From Nonomuraea sp. NBC_00507 (GTDB lineage Bacteria > Actinomycetota > Actinomycetes > Streptosporangiales > Streptosporangiaceae), in assembly GCF_036013525.1 (NCBI RefSeq), contig NZ_CP107853.1, forward strand, positions 6,200,001 to 6,264,000: a stretch of 64,000 nucleotides of DNA. The letters are read 5' to 3'. Positions 1 to 8,942 of the stretch are shown piece after piece; within the stretch, counting starts at the first letter, position 1, and every line of letters begins with the position of its first letter. A program made the translations under genes and the position numbers. Under the pieces are notes generated by a model. It saw only the letters and a program-made list of their open reading frames with translations. It did not search any database and had not been told where the DNA came from.

Positions 1-697
1 TGGCGACGATCAGCGCCGTCTCCTGGCCGCCGAGCGCGTCCTGGCCGCGCATGATCTCCGCGGCCTCCTCGGGCGACTCGATCCGCCAGTCGATCGGCTG
101 ACCGGAAGAGTGCAGGTAGAAACCGGGGAAGGTGTCGGTGCGGTAGCCCACCACGCTCACGCCCCTGGTCTCCAGCCGCTGCAGCGTCGCCGGCACGTCG
201 AGGATGGACTTCACGCCCGCGCACACGACCGTGATCCGGGTACGGGCCAGCGTGTCGAGGTCGGCGGACTCGTCCTGATCCTCGGTCCAGCCACGGTGCA
301 CGCCGCCGAGCCCGCCGGTGGCGAACACCCGGATCCCGGCGCGCGCGGCCAGGAACGACGTGGCCGACACGGTGGTCGCGCCGCTGGCCTTCAGCGCCGC
401 CGCCACGGGCAGGTCCCGCTGGCCCAGCTTGCGCAGCCCGGACTCGGTCGCGATGCGCTCCAGCTCCACCTCGGTCAGGCCGATCCTGGGCACGCCGTCC
501 AGCACGGCGATCGTGGCCGGCACGGCTCCCGCGGCGCGGACGACTCCCTCCAGCTCACGTGCCACCTCCAGGTTGCGCGGCTGCGGCAGTCCGTGGGAGA
601 TGATCGTGGACTCCAGCGCGACCACGGGCGCGCCGTTGGCCAGAGCCTCGGCCACCTCGTCGGACGGCTGGAGTACGGGGTCGGTGGTGCGGCGCAT
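1..697 (-). CDS. psuG: Pseudouridine-5'-phosphate glycosidase, 3' end missing
   Basis: Reversible cleavage of pseudouridine 5'-phosphate to uracil and ribose 5-phosphate in cytoplasmic pseudouridine breakdown. The protein starts [19 protein letters not shown] and then shows the family's [14 protein letters not shown] segment (around residues 28-41). It also has the [12 protein letters not shown] glycine-rich substrate loop and a downstream [19 protein letters not shown] stretch, all diagnostic of PsuG. About 232 codons are present of the usual 300 or so; the rest lies beyond base 1. The ATG at 697 has GAGGAG about 12 bases upstream. The gene diverges from the oxidoreductase at 923 across a 225-bp gap. 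No psuK kinase partner is visible inside the window. The assignment is firm. Confidence 0.93.
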   Translation of the reverse strand, partial: MRRTTDPVLQPSDEVAEALANGAPVVALESTIISHGLPQPRNLEVARELEGVVRAAGAVPATIAVLDGVPRIGLTEVELERIATESGLRKLGQRDLPVAAALKASGATTVSATSFLAARAGIRVFATGGLGGVHRGWTEDQDESADLDTLARTRITVVCAGVKSILDVPATLQRLETRGVSVVGYRTDTFPGFYLHSSGQPIDWRIESPEEAAEIMRGQDALGGQETALIVA

Positions 698-885
698 GGT
701 CGGTTTCGTGCTCCTCGCGTAATCCTTGCCCTGCTCAGGGCGAACGTGGAAGTTTACGGCATTTCCGGGGATCCGTAGGTCGCCGGGCCTCGGTGTTCCC
801 CGTGAGGTGATGTTTCCTGGAACGTGCCGTCCCGAGCAGCATCGCATCGCGAGCCCGAGCCGATCAAGAAACCCTTCCCCCGGCG

Positions 886-916
886 TTGACGAGGGTCGTG
901 GTTTGGGCTTTAAAGT
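886..916 (+). promoter_or_regulatory. Likely promoter of the FAD oxidoreductase, leaderless
   Basis: TTGACG at 886-891 is a good -35. A -10 follows either as TTTAAA at 909-914 (17-bp spacer) or as TAAAGT at 911-916. Transcription would begin on or next to the ATG at 923, so the message would be leaderless. The rest of the 698-885 gap shows nothing else I can name. Confidence 0.55.
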
Positions 917-922
917 GCGGGG

Positions 923-2434
923 ATGAGGTCGTATGACGTGATTGTCGCAGGGGGCGGGCACAACGGGCTGGTCGCGGCCGCCTACCTGGCCGGGGCCGGC
1001 CGGCGGGTCCTGGTGCTGGAGCGGTTGGACCATGCGGGCGGGCTGGCGATCTCGGCGCAGGCGTTCCCCGGCGTGGACGTGCGGCTGTCGCGCTACTCCT
1101 ACCTGGTCAGCCTCCTGCCCTCGAGCATCGTCCGCGATCTAGGGCTAGACCTGGAGCTGCGGCGGCGCCGCTACGCCTCGTACACACCCACAGGTGACAC
1201 CGGGCTGCTGGTCGACAACGAGGACGCGGCGCGTACGGCGGCCTCGTTCGCGGCCGTCACCGGCGGCGGAGCCGATCACAAGGCCTGGGACGACTTCTAC
1301 GGCATGACCGCGCGGGTGGCGCGGGCCCTGGCCCCCACCCTGCTCGAACCCCTGCGCACCCCCGCTGAGATCGAGCGCCTGGTCGGCGCCGAAGCATGGC
1401 GTGAGCTGTTCCAGCGGCCGATCGGCGAGAGCGTCGACGAGCGGTTCGGCGACGACACCGTGCGCGGCGTCGTGCTCACCGACGCGCTCATCGGCACGTA
1501 CGCCGATCCGGCCACCGACCTGCTGGCCAACCGGTGTTTCCTCTATCACGTGATCGGCGACGGCACCGGCGAGTGGAACGTGCCCGTCGGCGGCATGGGC
1601 GCGGTGTCCGGGGCGCTCGAGGCGGCGGCCCGGCGGGCGGGCGCCGAGATCAGGACCGGTGCGGAGATCATCGGGATCTCGCCGTCCGGTGAGGTCGCGT
1701 TCGTTGACGCGGACGGCGAGCACGCGGTGAACGGCGGGCATGTGCTGGTCAACCTGCCGCCCGCGGTGCTGGACCGGCTGCTCGGCAGGCCTGAGGCGGT
1801 GCCCGAAGGGGCGCAGCTGAAGGTCAACATGGTCCTCAGCAGGCTGCCGAGGCTGAAGGACACCTCCGTCGAACCGCGGGCGGCCTTCAGCGGGACGTTC
1901 CACATCAACGAGGGGCGCGACCAGCTGGCGACGGCGTACGCGCAGGCGGCGCGGGGGGAGATCCCGGCGCTGCCGCCGGCCGAGGTCTACTGCCATTCGC
2001 TGACCGACCCGTCGATCCTCGGGCCCGGGTTGAGGGGGAGGGCGGAGACGATGACGTTGTTCGGGCTCCACATGCCCGCCCGACTTTTCCGGAAAAATCC
2101 CGATAAGGCGCGTGACGATGCTCTCCGCGCCACCTTCGCCTCCATCAATTCCGTTCTCGCCGAGCCCATCGAGGACTGCCTGCTCCAAGCCCCCGACGGC
2201 ACCCCGTGCGTGGAGGCCAAGAGCCCGGTGGACCTGGAACGGGAGGCCGGGCTGCCCGGCGGCCACATCTTCCACACCGACCTGAGCTGGCCGTACGCCG
2301 AAGAAGGCCAGGGTGGATGGGGCGTGGAGACCGAGCACGAGCGTATCCTCATGTGCGGCGCGGGCGCCCGCAGAGGCGGCGGCGTGAGCGGCATCGGCGG
2401 CCACAACGCCGCGATGGCCCTCCTCACGTCCTGA
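923..2434 (+). CDS. FAD-dependent oxidoreductase, phytoene desaturase/amine oxidase superfamily
   Basis: 503 aa. An N-terminal Rossmann dinucleotide-binding motif [19 protein letters not shown] is followed by the acidic [12 protein letters not shown] that binds FAD ribose. A C-terminal [19 protein letters not shown] closes the FAD fold, as in phytoene dehydrogenase-like NAD(P)/FAD proteins (COG1233). No transmembrane segment or signal peptide is seen, so it is probably cytoplasmic. The substrate is unknown: there is no carotenoid synthase nearby, and many such actinobacterial paralogues have no assigned reaction. The start at 923 is supported by TAAAGT six bases upstream and by the Rossmann motif beginning at residue 5. 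It is a single-gene unit; the two-component genes downstream have their own -10. Confidence 0.85.
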   Translation: MRSYDVIVAGGGHNGLVAAAYLAGAGRRVLVLERLDHAGGLAISAQAFPGVDVRLSRYSYLVSLLPSSIVRDLGLDLELRRRRYASYTPTGDTGLLVDNEDAARTAASFAAVTGGGADHKAWDDFYGMTARVARALAPTLLEPLRTPAEIERLVGAEAWRELFQRPIGESVDERFGDDTVRGVVLTDALIGTYADPATDLLANRCFLYHVIGDGTGEWNVPVGGMGAVSGALEAAARRAGAEIRTGAEIIGISPSGEVAFVDADGEHAVNGGHVLVNLPPAVLDRLLGRPEAVPEGAQLKVNMVLSRLPRLKDTSVEPRAAFSGTFHINEGRDQLATAYAQAARGEIPALPPAEVYCHSLTDPSILGPGLRGRAETMTLFGLHMPARLFRKNPDKARDDALRATFASINSVLAEPIEDCLLQAPDGTPCVEAKSPVDLEREAGLPGGHIFHTDLSWPYAEEGQGGWGVETEHERILMCGAGARRGGGVSGIGGHNAAMALLTS

Positions 2435-2498
2435 TCCTCAGGAAACATGGGTGAGCGCGTTTATGAGCTTTTCATGATGAGCCCTTAGCGTTTGCACC

Positions 2499-3197
2499 AT
2501 GAGTGAGCCCGCACGGTTGCTGGTGGTGGACGACGAGCCCGCGTTGCGCGAGGCGCTGCAGTCGAGCCTGGAGTTCGAAGGCTACAAGGTCGTCACGGCC
2601 AACGACGGGCAGGCGGCGCTGGACGAGCTCGCCCGCGAGTCCTATGACGCCGTGCTGCTCGACGTCATGATGCCCCGCCTCGACGGGCTGACCGCGTGCC
2701 GCAGGCTGCGTGGCTCGGGCAACCACATCCCCGTCCTCATGCTCACGGCTCGCGACGCGGTCGGCGACCGCGTGTCCGGGCTGGACGCCGGCGCCGACGA
2801 CTACCTGGTCAAGCCGTTCGAGCTGGACGAACTGCTGGCCCGGGTCCGCGCCCTGCTGCGGCGAGGCGCGCTGAGCACGGGTCCTGAGGAGGACGGCACG
2901 CTGTCGTACGGCGACCTGCGCATGGACCCGGCGACCAGGGAGGTCACCCGGGGAGCGCGCCGGCTCGACCTGACCAGGACCGAATACCTGCTGATGGAGC
3001 TGTTCCTGGCGCATCCGCGTCAGGTGCTGACGCGGGATCAGATCCTGAGCGAGGTGTGGGGGTTCGACTTCGAGCCGACCTCCAACTCGCTCGACGTGTA
3101 CGTGATGTATCTGCGGCGCAAGACCGAGGCCGGGGGTGAGCCACGGGTGATCCACACGGTGCGCGGGGTGGGTTATGTGCTCCGGACGTCGCCGTGA
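2499..3197 (+). CDS. OmpR/PhoB-family response regulator
   Basis: 232 aa. The receiver domain (about 5-118) has the acidic pair in VVDDEPA, the phospho-acceptor Asp near residue 54 in [13 protein letters not shown], and the Lys of [21 protein letters not shown]. The C-terminal winged helix (about 135-230) has [20 protein letters not shown] and the recognition segment [13 protein letters not shown]. It resembles mycobacterial MprA/TcrA regulators. It overlaps the kinase start by 4 bases, so the two are co-translated. TAGCGT lies 7 bases before the ATG with no Shine-Dalgarno, suggesting leaderless transcription. Four TGAGC repeats at 2452, 2464, 2478 and 2504 could be autoregulatory sites, which is inference. 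Confidence 0.93.
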   Translation: MSEPARLLVVDDEPALREALQSSLEFEGYKVVTANDGQAALDELARESYDAVLLDVMMPRLDGLTACRRLRGSGNHIPVLMLTARDAVGDRVSGLDAGADDYLVKPFELDELLARVRALLRRGALSTGPEEDGTLSYGDLRMDPATREVTRGARRLDLTRTEYLLMELFLAHPRQVLTRDQILSEVWGFDFEPTSNSLDVYVMYLRRKTEAGGEPRVIHTVRGVGYVLRTSP

Positions 3198-4600
3198 ACT
3201 GGCGCAGCCTGCGCACCCGGCTCACCTTCCTGGTCGCGGCCGCGGTCGCACTGGCCATCGCGATCAGCGCGGGCGCGTGCTTCATGATCGTGCGCAAGCA
3301 GCTCTACGACCAGGTGGACCGGGAACTGAAGCCGAAGGCCAGCAGCAGTCTGCCCTGGCTGATGGAGAAGTGCGGGCCGGACCCGGCGCCTGCCGGCCCT
3401 TACGGCCCGCCGCAGTCGACCCAGATCATCTACAGTGACGGCCGTCCCACCTGCTACTACGGCTTCGCGCTGAAGGTCACGCCGGACGATATCCAGATCG
3501 CGCGGGAGGGCGGCCGGCCTCACATGCACAACGGGGTCGCCGAGGACGGCAGCCCCATGCGCATCCTCACCATCAACGTCGGCCCGGGCATGGCCGTCAT
3601 GGACGCCCGGCCGATCGGTCACCTGCAGGACACCCTGCGCAATGTCGCGATGCTGCTCGGTTTCGTCTCCGCGCTCGGCGTGCTGGGCGCGGCCACCGCC
3701 GGCCTGCTCATCGCCCGCACGGCCCTGCGTCCCGTGGGACGGCTCACACACGCCGTCGAGCACATCGCGCAGACCGAGGACCTCGACACGCGCATCCCCG
3801 TCAAGGGCAACGACGAGATCGCCCGGCTCAGCTCCTCCTTCAACGCCATGACCACCGCGCTCGCCGGTTCTCGCGAACGCCAGAAACAGCTGGTCGCCGA
3901 CGCCGGGCATGAGCTGCGCACCCCCCTGACGACCCTCCGTACCAACATCGACCTGCTGCTGCGCAGCGAGCAGACCGGCCGCAGCCTCGACCCCGATGCC
4001 AAGCGGCGCCTGCTGGTGAACGTGAAGGCGCAGTTCGCCGAGCTGTCCACGCTGGTCGCCGACCTGCTCCAGCTGGCCAGGGGTGACACCGAGCACGAGC
4101 CGCACGTCGAGCTGCCCTTCCATGAAGTGGTGACGGCGGCCGTGGAACGGGCCAGGCTGCGTGGCGCCGAGGTCGTCACGGACCTCACCCCTTGGTACGT
4201 CGTCGGCAGCGCCGCCTCGCTCGAACGCGCCGTGCTCAACCTCATCGACAACGCCGCCAAGTTCAGCCCCGACAGCCAGGTCGATGTTTCGCTGAAGGAC
4301 GGCCGGCTGACCGTGCGCGACCACGGCCCGGGACTGCCCGAGGAGGAGCTGCCGCACGTCTTCGAGCGGTTCTGGCGCTCACCCTCCGCCCGTGGCCTGC
4401 CCGGATCCGGGCTCGGGCTGGCGATCGTCGCCCAGTCCGTCCAGGAGGCCGGCGGCAAGGTCAGCCTGGCGAACGCGCCGGGCGGCGGGGCGATCGCGAC
4501 GATGGATCTCCCGGGAACTCTCAGCCGAGGCTCGGAATCGGAGACGCTGGAATCCTCCGGAACTCTCATCCGTACCTCAGAATCGGATAAGTCGCGTTAA
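3194..4600 (+). CDS. Membrane sensor histidine kinase (HAMP-HisKA-HATPase_c)
   Basis: 468 aa, GTG start overlapping the response-regulator stop. TM1 (about residues 12-31) and TM2 (about 152-175) flank a roughly 120-residue extracytoplasmic sensor with cysteines ([19 protein letters not shown]). A HAMP linker follows. The H-box is [15 protein letters not shown], with the phospho-acceptor His near residue 239. The N-box is [13 protein letters not shown], and the G boxes are DHGPGLP and GSGLGLAIV. All catalytic motifs are intact. The C-terminal tail after the ATPase domain is Ser/Glu-rich (about 30 residues) and looks disordered. It should phosphorylate the regulator at 2499. The stimulus is unknown; the following cell-envelope glycosyltransferases suggest an envelope signal, which is inference. 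Confidence 0.92.
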   Translation: MNWRSLRTRLTFLVAAAVALAIAISAGACFMIVRKQLYDQVDRELKPKASSSLPWLMEKCGPDPAPAGPYGPPQSTQIIYSDGRPTCYYGFALKVTPDDIQIAREGGRPHMHNGVAEDGSPMRILTINVGPGMAVMDARPIGHLQDTLRNVAMLLGFVSALGVLGAATAGLLIARTALRPVGRLTHAVEHIAQTEDLDTRIPVKGNDEIARLSSSFNAMTTALAGSRERQKQLVADAGHELRTPLTTLRTNIDLLLRSEQTGRSLDPDAKRRLLVNVKAQFAELSTLVADLLQLARGDTEHEPHVELPFHEVVTAAVERARLRGAEVVTDLTPWYVVGSAASLERAVLNLIDNAAKFSPDSQVDVSLKDGRLTVRDHGPGLPEEELPHVFERFWRSPSARGLPGSGLGLAIVAQSVQEAGGKVSLANAPGGGAIATMDLPGTLSRGSESETLESSGTLIRTSESDKSR

Positions 4601-4624
4601 AGGCGTGAACCGTGTGCTAGATGC

Positions 4625-5800
4625 ATGCACACGACAGCAATCAGGACACGCCTGGTCGAGGTGGTCGTCCCGGTCTACAACGAGCAGCGGGCGTTGCGCG
4701 CGAGCGTCACCCGTCTGCACGCCTACCTGACCGGGAACTTTCCCTACGGTTTCCGGATCACCATCGCGGACAACGCCAGCACCGACAACACCTGGCAGAT
4801 CGCCACCGAGCTGGCCGGGGAGCTCCCGCACGTGCGGGTCGTGCGCCTCGAGGAGAAGGGCCGCGGGCGGGCCCTGCGGCGGGTCTGGTCGCAGAGCGAC
4901 GCCGACGTCGTCAGCTACATGGACGTGGACCTGTCCACCGATCTGGACGCGTTCCTGCCGCTCGTGGCGCCGCTGCTGTCGGGCCACAGCGACCTGGCCA
5001 TCGGCACCCGGCTGGCACGCGCGTCGCGGGTCGAACGCGGCCCCAAGCGCGAGTTCATCTCCCGCTCGTACAACCTGCTGCTCCGCTCGGTGATGGGGGC
5101 CGGGTTCTCGGACGCGCAGTGCGGCTTCAAGGCCGTCCGTACGGAGATCGCCCAGGCCCTGCTGCCCGGGGTCGAGGACGAGGAGTGGTTCTTCGACACC
5201 GAGCTGCTGCTGCTGGCCGAGCGCCACGGGCTGCGCATCCACGAGGTGCCCGTGGACTGGGTGGACGATCCGGACAGCCGGGTCGACGTCTTCCGGACCG
5301 CCCTCGACGATCTGCGTGGCATGGCCCGGGTGGCGCGCAGGACGCTGTCCGGGGCCGCGCGCATCCCCGTGCCCACGCGGGTGCAGCGGGCCGAGCTGCC
5401 GAAGGGGATGGCCAGGCAACTGCCCAGGTTCGCGATCGTCGGGGTGGTCAGCACGCTGGCGTACCTGGCGCTGTACTCGCTGCTGCGGCTGCTCGTCTCG
5501 CCGCTGGCCGCCAACGCGGTCGCGCTGCTGGTCACGGCCGTGGCCAACACCGCCGCCAACCGGCGCTTCACCTTCGGCGTCACCGGCTCGGCGGGGGCGA
5601 TGCGGCACCAGTTCGAAGGGCTGATCGCGTTCCTGGTCGGGCTGGCGCTCACCTCGGGCAGCCTGTCGCTGCTGCCTGACGGGGTCTCGCACGGGGTGGA
5701 GCTGCTCGCGGTCATCGTCGCGAACGCCGCCGCCACGCTCGTGCGCTTCCTGCTCCTGCGCGTGTGGGTCTTCAACCCGAAGCGGAGGACCGTACGATGA
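4625..5800 (+). CDS. GT2 polyprenyl-phosphate glycosyltransferase fused to a GtrA membrane domain
   Basis: 391 aa. The N-terminal GT2 catalytic domain (about 12-240) begins VEVVVPVYNEQRALRASV. It carries the metal-binding DxD-like MDVDLSTDLDAFL and FFDTELLLLAERHG, as in dolichol-phosphate mannosyltransferases. The C-terminal GtrA-like domain (about 262-380) has four hydrophobic helices, beginning LPRFAIVGVVSTLAYLALY. The likely reaction is sugar transfer from a nucleotide sugar to polyprenyl phosphate at the inner membrane face, with GtrA assisting translocation. The next gene overlaps by 4 bases and encodes a GT39-like membrane transferase that could use the lipid-linked sugar, recalling Bacillus ykcC-ykcB. 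Start: the ATG at 4625 is the only one in frame before the conserved strand. Sugar identity is unknown. Confidence 0.88.
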   Translation: MHTTAIRTRLVEVVVPVYNEQRALRASVTRLHAYLTGNFPYGFRITIADNASTDNTWQIATELAGELPHVRVVRLEEKGRGRALRRVWSQSDADVVSYMDVDLSTDLDAFLPLVAPLLSGHSDLAIGTRLARASRVERGPKREFISRSYNLLLRSVMGAGFSDAQCGFKAVRTEIAQALLPGVEDEEWFFDTELLLLAERHGLRIHEVPVDWVDDPDSRVDVFRTALDDLRGMARVARRTLSGAARIPVPTRVQRAELPKGMARQLPRFAIVGVVSTLAYLALYSLLRLLVSPLAANAVALLVTAVANTAANRRFTFGVTGSAGAMRHQFEGLIAFLVGLALTSGSLSLLPDGVSHGVELLAVIVANAAATLVRFLLLRVWVFNPKRRTVR

Positions 5801-7764
5801 CCGCCACCGCGCTGCGGCCCGCGCACCGGGCCGCCGAGAGCCGTTCCCTGCCCGCCCGCCTGTTCCTGGGCGCCGAGGGAGATCCTCGCTGGTCGCGACC
5901 CGCGTTGTGGGCGGTGCTGGCGACCGCGTCCGTGCTCTACACATGGGCGCTGAGCGGCAACGCCAACGCTTACTACGCCGCCGCCATCGTCTCGGGGACC
6001 CAGAGCTGGAAGGCGTTCTTCTTCGGCGCGCTCGACGCCGGGTCCTTCATCACCGTGGACAAGCCGCCGCTGGCCCTGTGGGTCATGGGGCTGTCGGCGC
6101 GGATCTTCGGCTACAGCACGTGGAGCATGCTGATCCCGCAGGCCCTGGCCGGCGTGGCGGCCGTCGGGCTGGTCCACTCCGCCGTGCGGCGGGCCTTCCC
6201 ACAGGCGGGGGTACGGGCGGGACACGTGGCCGCGCTGGTCGCGGCCGTCGTCATGACGCTCACGCCGATCACCGTGGCGATCAACCGGGACAACAACCCC
6301 GACACGGTGCTCGTGCTGCTGCTGGTGCTGGCCGCCTGGTTCTGCCTGGAGTCGCTGCGGACCGGGCGGCTGCGGTCGCTGCTGTTCGCCGCGTTGTTCG
6401 TGGGGCTGGCGTTCAACGCCAAGATGTTGCAGGCGTACCTGGTGGTGCCGGCGTTCGGGGTGGCGTACCTGGCGTGTGTCCGGGTGTCGTGGCTCAAGCG
6501 GGTGGGGCATCTGCTGGCCGCGGGCGCGGTGCTGCTGGTGTCCAGCGTCTGGTGGATGGTCATCGTGGACCTGTGGCCGGCCGAGTCGCGGCCCTACATC
6601 GGCGGCTCGACCGACAACTCTGTCTGGGACCTGGTCATCGGCTACAACGGCCTCGGCCGGATCTTCGGCCAGGGCGGGCCCGGCGGCGGGGGCGGCGGCG
6701 GTGCAGGCTTCGGCGGGGAGTCCGGGGCCGGGCGGCTGTTCAACGACATCATGGCCGGGCAGATCTCCTGGCTACTGCCGTTCTGCTTGGCGGCGCTCGC
6801 GTTCGCGGTCGTGATGCGGGTGCGGCGCATGCCGTCCGAGGACGCGCCCTCGGGGGCGGCGTGGCTGGTGTGGGGCGGCTGGCTCGTCGTCCACTACGTG
6901 GTGTTCAGCTTCTCCAGCGGCACCTTCCATCCGTACTACACGACCGCCATGGCGCCTGCCGTGGCCGCGCTGAGCGGGATGGGCGTGATCGCCATGTGGC
7001 GGGCATACCGGCGGTCCCGGGCCTGGGCGTGGGTGCTGCCGCTCGCGGCGGCCGTGACCGGTGGCTGGTCGTTCACGGTGCTGCGTCGTACGCCGGACTG
7101 GGCGCCGTGGCTGGCCTGGGTCGTGCTCGGGGCGACCCTGGTGGCCGTGCTGGTGCTCATCCTGGCCCGGATGCGGGCGCAGGTCACGGTCAAGGTGGCG
7201 GCGATCGCGCTGGCGGCCACCGTGATCGCCGGGCTGGCGGGGCCGGCCGCGTACGCGGTCACCCCGCTGCAGTCCCAGGTGAACGGGACCAACCCGACGG
7301 CCGGGCCGGCGACGGGCGGCTTCGGGCGGGCGGGTGGCATGCCCGGCGGCGGTCAGTTCCCCGGCCGGCCGCCCGGACAGGACGGGACCACGCAGCGGCC
7401 TACCGGTGCTTCCATGCGAGGTGGGCCTGGGGGCGGGGTGAGCGACACCGTCGCCAAATACCTCGTCGCCAACCAAGGCAAGGCCACGTGGCTGGTCGCG
7501 GTGAGCAGCGCGCAGCAGGCGTCGTCCCTGATCTTGTCCACCGGCAAGCCGGTGATCGCCATGGGCGGCTTCACGGGCAGCGATCCGGCCATGACGGTGG
7601 AGCGGCTCAAGGAGCTCGTGTCGTCGGGACAGCTCCGTTATGTCATGGCGGGTGGTGATCAGGGTGGGCCCGGTGGCCGGGGGAACGCCGAGGTGACGAG
7701 TTGGGTGCAGGAGAACTGCACGGCGGTGGATGGGCAGGACGGTCTATACGACTGCACGACGTAA
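5797..7764 (+). CDS. GT39/ArnT-like membrane glycosyltransferase with Gly-rich loop and soluble tail
   Basis: 655 aa from the ATG that overlaps the upstream stop (ATGA). After a short cytoplasmic lead come about 11 or more hydrophobic helices. A conserved periplasmic loop after TM1 has NANAYYAAAIVSGTQSWKAF and FITVDKPPLALWVMG, the hallmark of GT39/PMT-2 transferases using polyprenyl-linked donors. Two glycine-rich low-complexity stretches (PGGGGGGGAGFGGESG, and GGMPGGGQFPGRPPGQ before the tail) flank the last helices. The C-terminal 100 residues (KYLVANQGKATWLVAVSSAQ onward) form a soluble extracytoplasmic domain typical of the YkcB-like group. Together with the upstream GT2-GtrA it should glycosylate an envelope acceptor outside the membrane; the acceptor is unknown. 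A strong terminator follows. Confidence 0.86.
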   Translation: MTATALRPAHRAAESRSLPARLFLGAEGDPRWSRPALWAVLATASVLYTWALSGNANAYYAAAIVSGTQSWKAFFFGALDAGSFITVDKPPLALWVMGLSARIFGYSTWSMLIPQALAGVAAVGLVHSAVRRAFPQAGVRAGHVAALVAAVVMTLTPITVAINRDNNPDTVLVLLLVLAAWFCLESLRTGRLRSLLFAALFVGLAFNAKMLQAYLVVPAFGVAYLACVRVSWLKRVGHLLAAGAVLLVSSVWWMVIVDLWPAESRPYIGGSTDNSVWDLVIGYNGLGRIFGQGGPGGGGGGGAGFGGESGAGRLFNDIMAGQISWLLPFCLAALAFAVVMRVRRMPSEDAPSGAAWLVWGGWLVVHYVVFSFSSGTFHPYYTTAMAPAVAALSGMGVIAMWRAYRRSRAWAWVLPLAAAVTGGWSFTVLRRTPDWAPWLAWVVLGATLVAVLVLILARMRAQVTVKVAAIALAATVIAGLAGPAAYAVTPLQSQVNGTNPTAGPATGGFGRAGGMPGGGQFPGRPPGQDGTTQRPTGASMRGGPGGGVSDTVAKYLVANQGKATWLVAVSSAQQASSLILSTGKPVIAMGGFTGSDPAMTVERLKELVSSGQLRYVMAGGDQGGPGGRGNAEVTSWVQENCTAVDGQDGLYDCTT

Positions 7765-7772
7765 TGACACAA

Positions 7773-7804
7773 GGGGCGCCGCGCGGTCGGCGCCCCAATT
7801 TTCT
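7773..7804 (+). terminator. Intrinsic terminator after the glycosyltransferase pair
   Basis: A 9-bp perfect GC stem (7773-7781 with 7788-7796, loop CGCGGT) is followed by AATTTTC. This is one of the few hairpins here with a real T tract. It closes the regulator-kinase-transferase unit. Confidence 0.85.
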
Positions 7805-7925
7805 TCATCAGGAAATAGGTGGATTAGTCCGAATTTAGTGTCGTGATCTGCCCTCTGACCTGGAGAAACTTTTTTCGGATTCGTTTCCGGGCGGCGATCA
7901 GCGGAGTATTCTCGACGCAGTCGAC

Positions 7926-7956
7926 GGGACCGGAGATGCGATAGATCCCCGGTCCC
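7926..7956 (+). promoter_or_regulatory. Hairpin in the leader of the coiled-coil gene
   Basis: GGGACCGG (7926-7933) pairs with CCGGTCCC (7949-7956) around a 15-base loop. TATTCT at about 7913 is a possible -10, so the hairpin would sit in the 5' untranslated leader, 25 bases before the TTG start. Its function is unknown. Confidence 0.35.
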
Positions 7957-7981
7957 TCCCCCCAACCTACGGGAGATCATC

Positions 7982-8542
7982 TTGGGTTACAAGGAAATCG
8001 GCTGCGCGCTCGGCACCTCCCTCGACAACGACTTCATCCAGGTGCGCGCCGACCACGCCGAGCTGGCACAGGACCTCACCGAGCGGATCAACGGAGTGGC
8101 CAGCCGCGTCAAGACACTCGACGGGAAGGTGACCGTGCTCGATGAGCGGGTCACTCGGGTCGAAGACAAGGTCGACAAGCTCGACAAGCGGGTCGCCCGG
8201 GTCGAGGTCAAGGTCGACATGCTCGATGAGCGGGTCACTCGGGTCGAGGACAAGGTCGACAAGCTCGACGAGCGGGTCACTCGGGTCGAAGAGAAGGTCG
8301 ACAAGCTCGACGCCAAGGTCGACAGGCTCGAAACGAAGATGGACGCCAAGTTCGAGCAGGTCGACGCGCGCTTCGAGCAGGTCGACGCGCGCTTCGAGCA
8401 GGTCGACGCCAGGTTCGACAGGCTGGAGTCGAAGGTGACCGATATGCAGGGGAGCCAGCTGGAGATGATGCAGATCCTCGTCGCCATCCAGCGCAAGCTC
8501 GACATCGACCGGCCCGACATCGACAAGGCCGACCTCAACTAA
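7982..8542 (+). CDS. Coiled-coil heptad-repeat protein of unknown function
   Basis: 186 aa. A short N-terminal segment (MGYKEIGCALGTSLDNDF) leads into an almost uninterrupted coiled coil from about residue 25 to 160. It consists of near-identical 14-residue units of the type DERVTRVEDKVDKL, then 7-residue units (K/R)FEQVDA, then an amphipathic end DMQGSQLEMMQILVAIQRKLD. The a/d positions are Val and Leu with Lys/Asp/Glu/Arg elsewhere, so a long parallel oligomer is likely. There is no signal peptide and no membrane helix. The start is TTG with GGGAG six bases upstream; no ATG is available upstream. It sits alone between two terminators. I do not recognise a family; similar all-repeat proteins are often unannotated. 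Confidence 0.75.
   Translation: MGYKEIGCALGTSLDNDFIQVRADHAELAQDLTERINGVASRVKTLDGKVTVLDERVTRVEDKVDKLDKRVARVEVKVDMLDERVTRVEDKVDKLDERVTRVEEKVDKLDAKVDRLETKMDAKFEQVDARFEQVDARFEQVDARFDRLESKVTDMQGSQLEMMQILVAIQRKLDIDRPDIDKADLN
8141..8308 (+). repeat. Four tandem 42-bp coding repeats
   Basis: Four in-frame 42-bp units (8141-8182, 8183-8224, 8225-8266, 8267-8308), each 14 codons or two heptads. Units 1 and 3 are nearly identical; unit 2 is the most diverged. The array is likely prone to slippage or recombination and to length variation. Confidence 0.85.
8348..8410 (+). repeat. Three tandem 21-bp coding repeats
   Basis: Three 21-bp units (8348, 8369, 8390), each one heptad FEQVDA plus a basic residue. 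They are almost identical at the DNA level, so they were duplicated recently. Confidence 0.85.
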
Positions 8543-8556
8543 CGCGTCCCCATGCC

Positions 8557-8593
8557 GAAGAGCGGGCCCGTCTGTGCCACGGGCCCGCTCTTC
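8557..8593. terminator. Strong bidirectional hairpin terminator
   Basis: A 15-bp perfect stem (8557-8571 with 8579-8593, loop CTGTGCC) lies between the convergent coiled-coil gene and the 88-aa gene. The AAGA/TCTT ends give short A/T edges on both strands. Confidence 0.8.
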
Positions 8594-8606
8594 TCAACAG
8601 CCGACG

Positions 8607-8873
8607 TCAGGCGGGCAGGGCCGCGAGGAGGAAGGCGAGGCGAGCGGCGGCGGATTCCACGTCGTCGGTCGTGCCCAAGCGGTAACCCCACGACGTAATG
8701 AACGCCCCCTCGTCCGAACACGTCACGGTCTCCGCGAGCGTGGCCGAGAAGCGGTTGCGGACCGATACGTAGGCCGGATCGCTCGACAGCGCCAGGGTCT
8801 GGACGGACAGGTCGGCGTGACGACCTGCGTGCCAGGCGAACCGCTCGAGGCTGAGCGCGGTATCAAGCATCAT
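8607..8873 (-). CDS. Small conserved-type protein of the XRE cluster, function unknown
   Basis: 88 aa, starting MMLDTALSLERFAWHAGRHA. There is a clear Shine-Dalgarno GGAGGTGACAC before the ATG at 8873. It is predicted to be soluble, with a Ser/Thr-rich beta-like middle (VSVRNRFSATLAETVTCSDEG, GAFITSWGYRLG) and an Ala/Leu helix at the end. It lies 69 bp downstream of the XRE regulator on the same strand. The gap holds two AATTGC motifs, so it may be separately controlled. Small partners encoded next to XRE/DUF5753 proteins are common in actinomycetes (BldB/DUF397-type). I do not recognise this one as DUF397 and leave its role open. Confidence 0.7.
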   Translation of the reverse strand: MMLDTALSLERFAWHAGRHADLSVQTLALSSDPAYVSVRNRFSATLAETVTCSDEGAFITSWGYRLGTTDDVESAAARLAFLLAALPA

Positions 8874-8901
8874 GTGTCACCTCCGCATCGTCTCGCGCCA
8901 G

Positions 8902-8939
8902 AATTGCACGATCTTGCGGTGGGAGGCAAGCAATTGCGG
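8902..8939. promoter_or_regulatory. AATTGC motif pair upstream of the 88-aa gene
   Basis: AATTGCA at 8902-8908 and the palindrome GCAATTGC at 8930-8937 fill the gap between the XRE gene and the 88-aa gene. The same core recurs in the two gaps upstream in the cluster. A candidate binding site for the XRE regulator (inference). Confidence 0.45.
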
Positions 8940-8942
8940 CAG

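Noticed and set aside
4577-6510. Long minus-strand frames opposite the glycosyltransferase genes
   Set aside because: Composition is typical of antisense frames, and the plus-strand proteins show clear catalytic motifs.
8141-8410. CRISPR-like repeat array
   Set aside because: The repeats are contiguous, in frame and encode heptads; there are no unique spacers and no cas genes.
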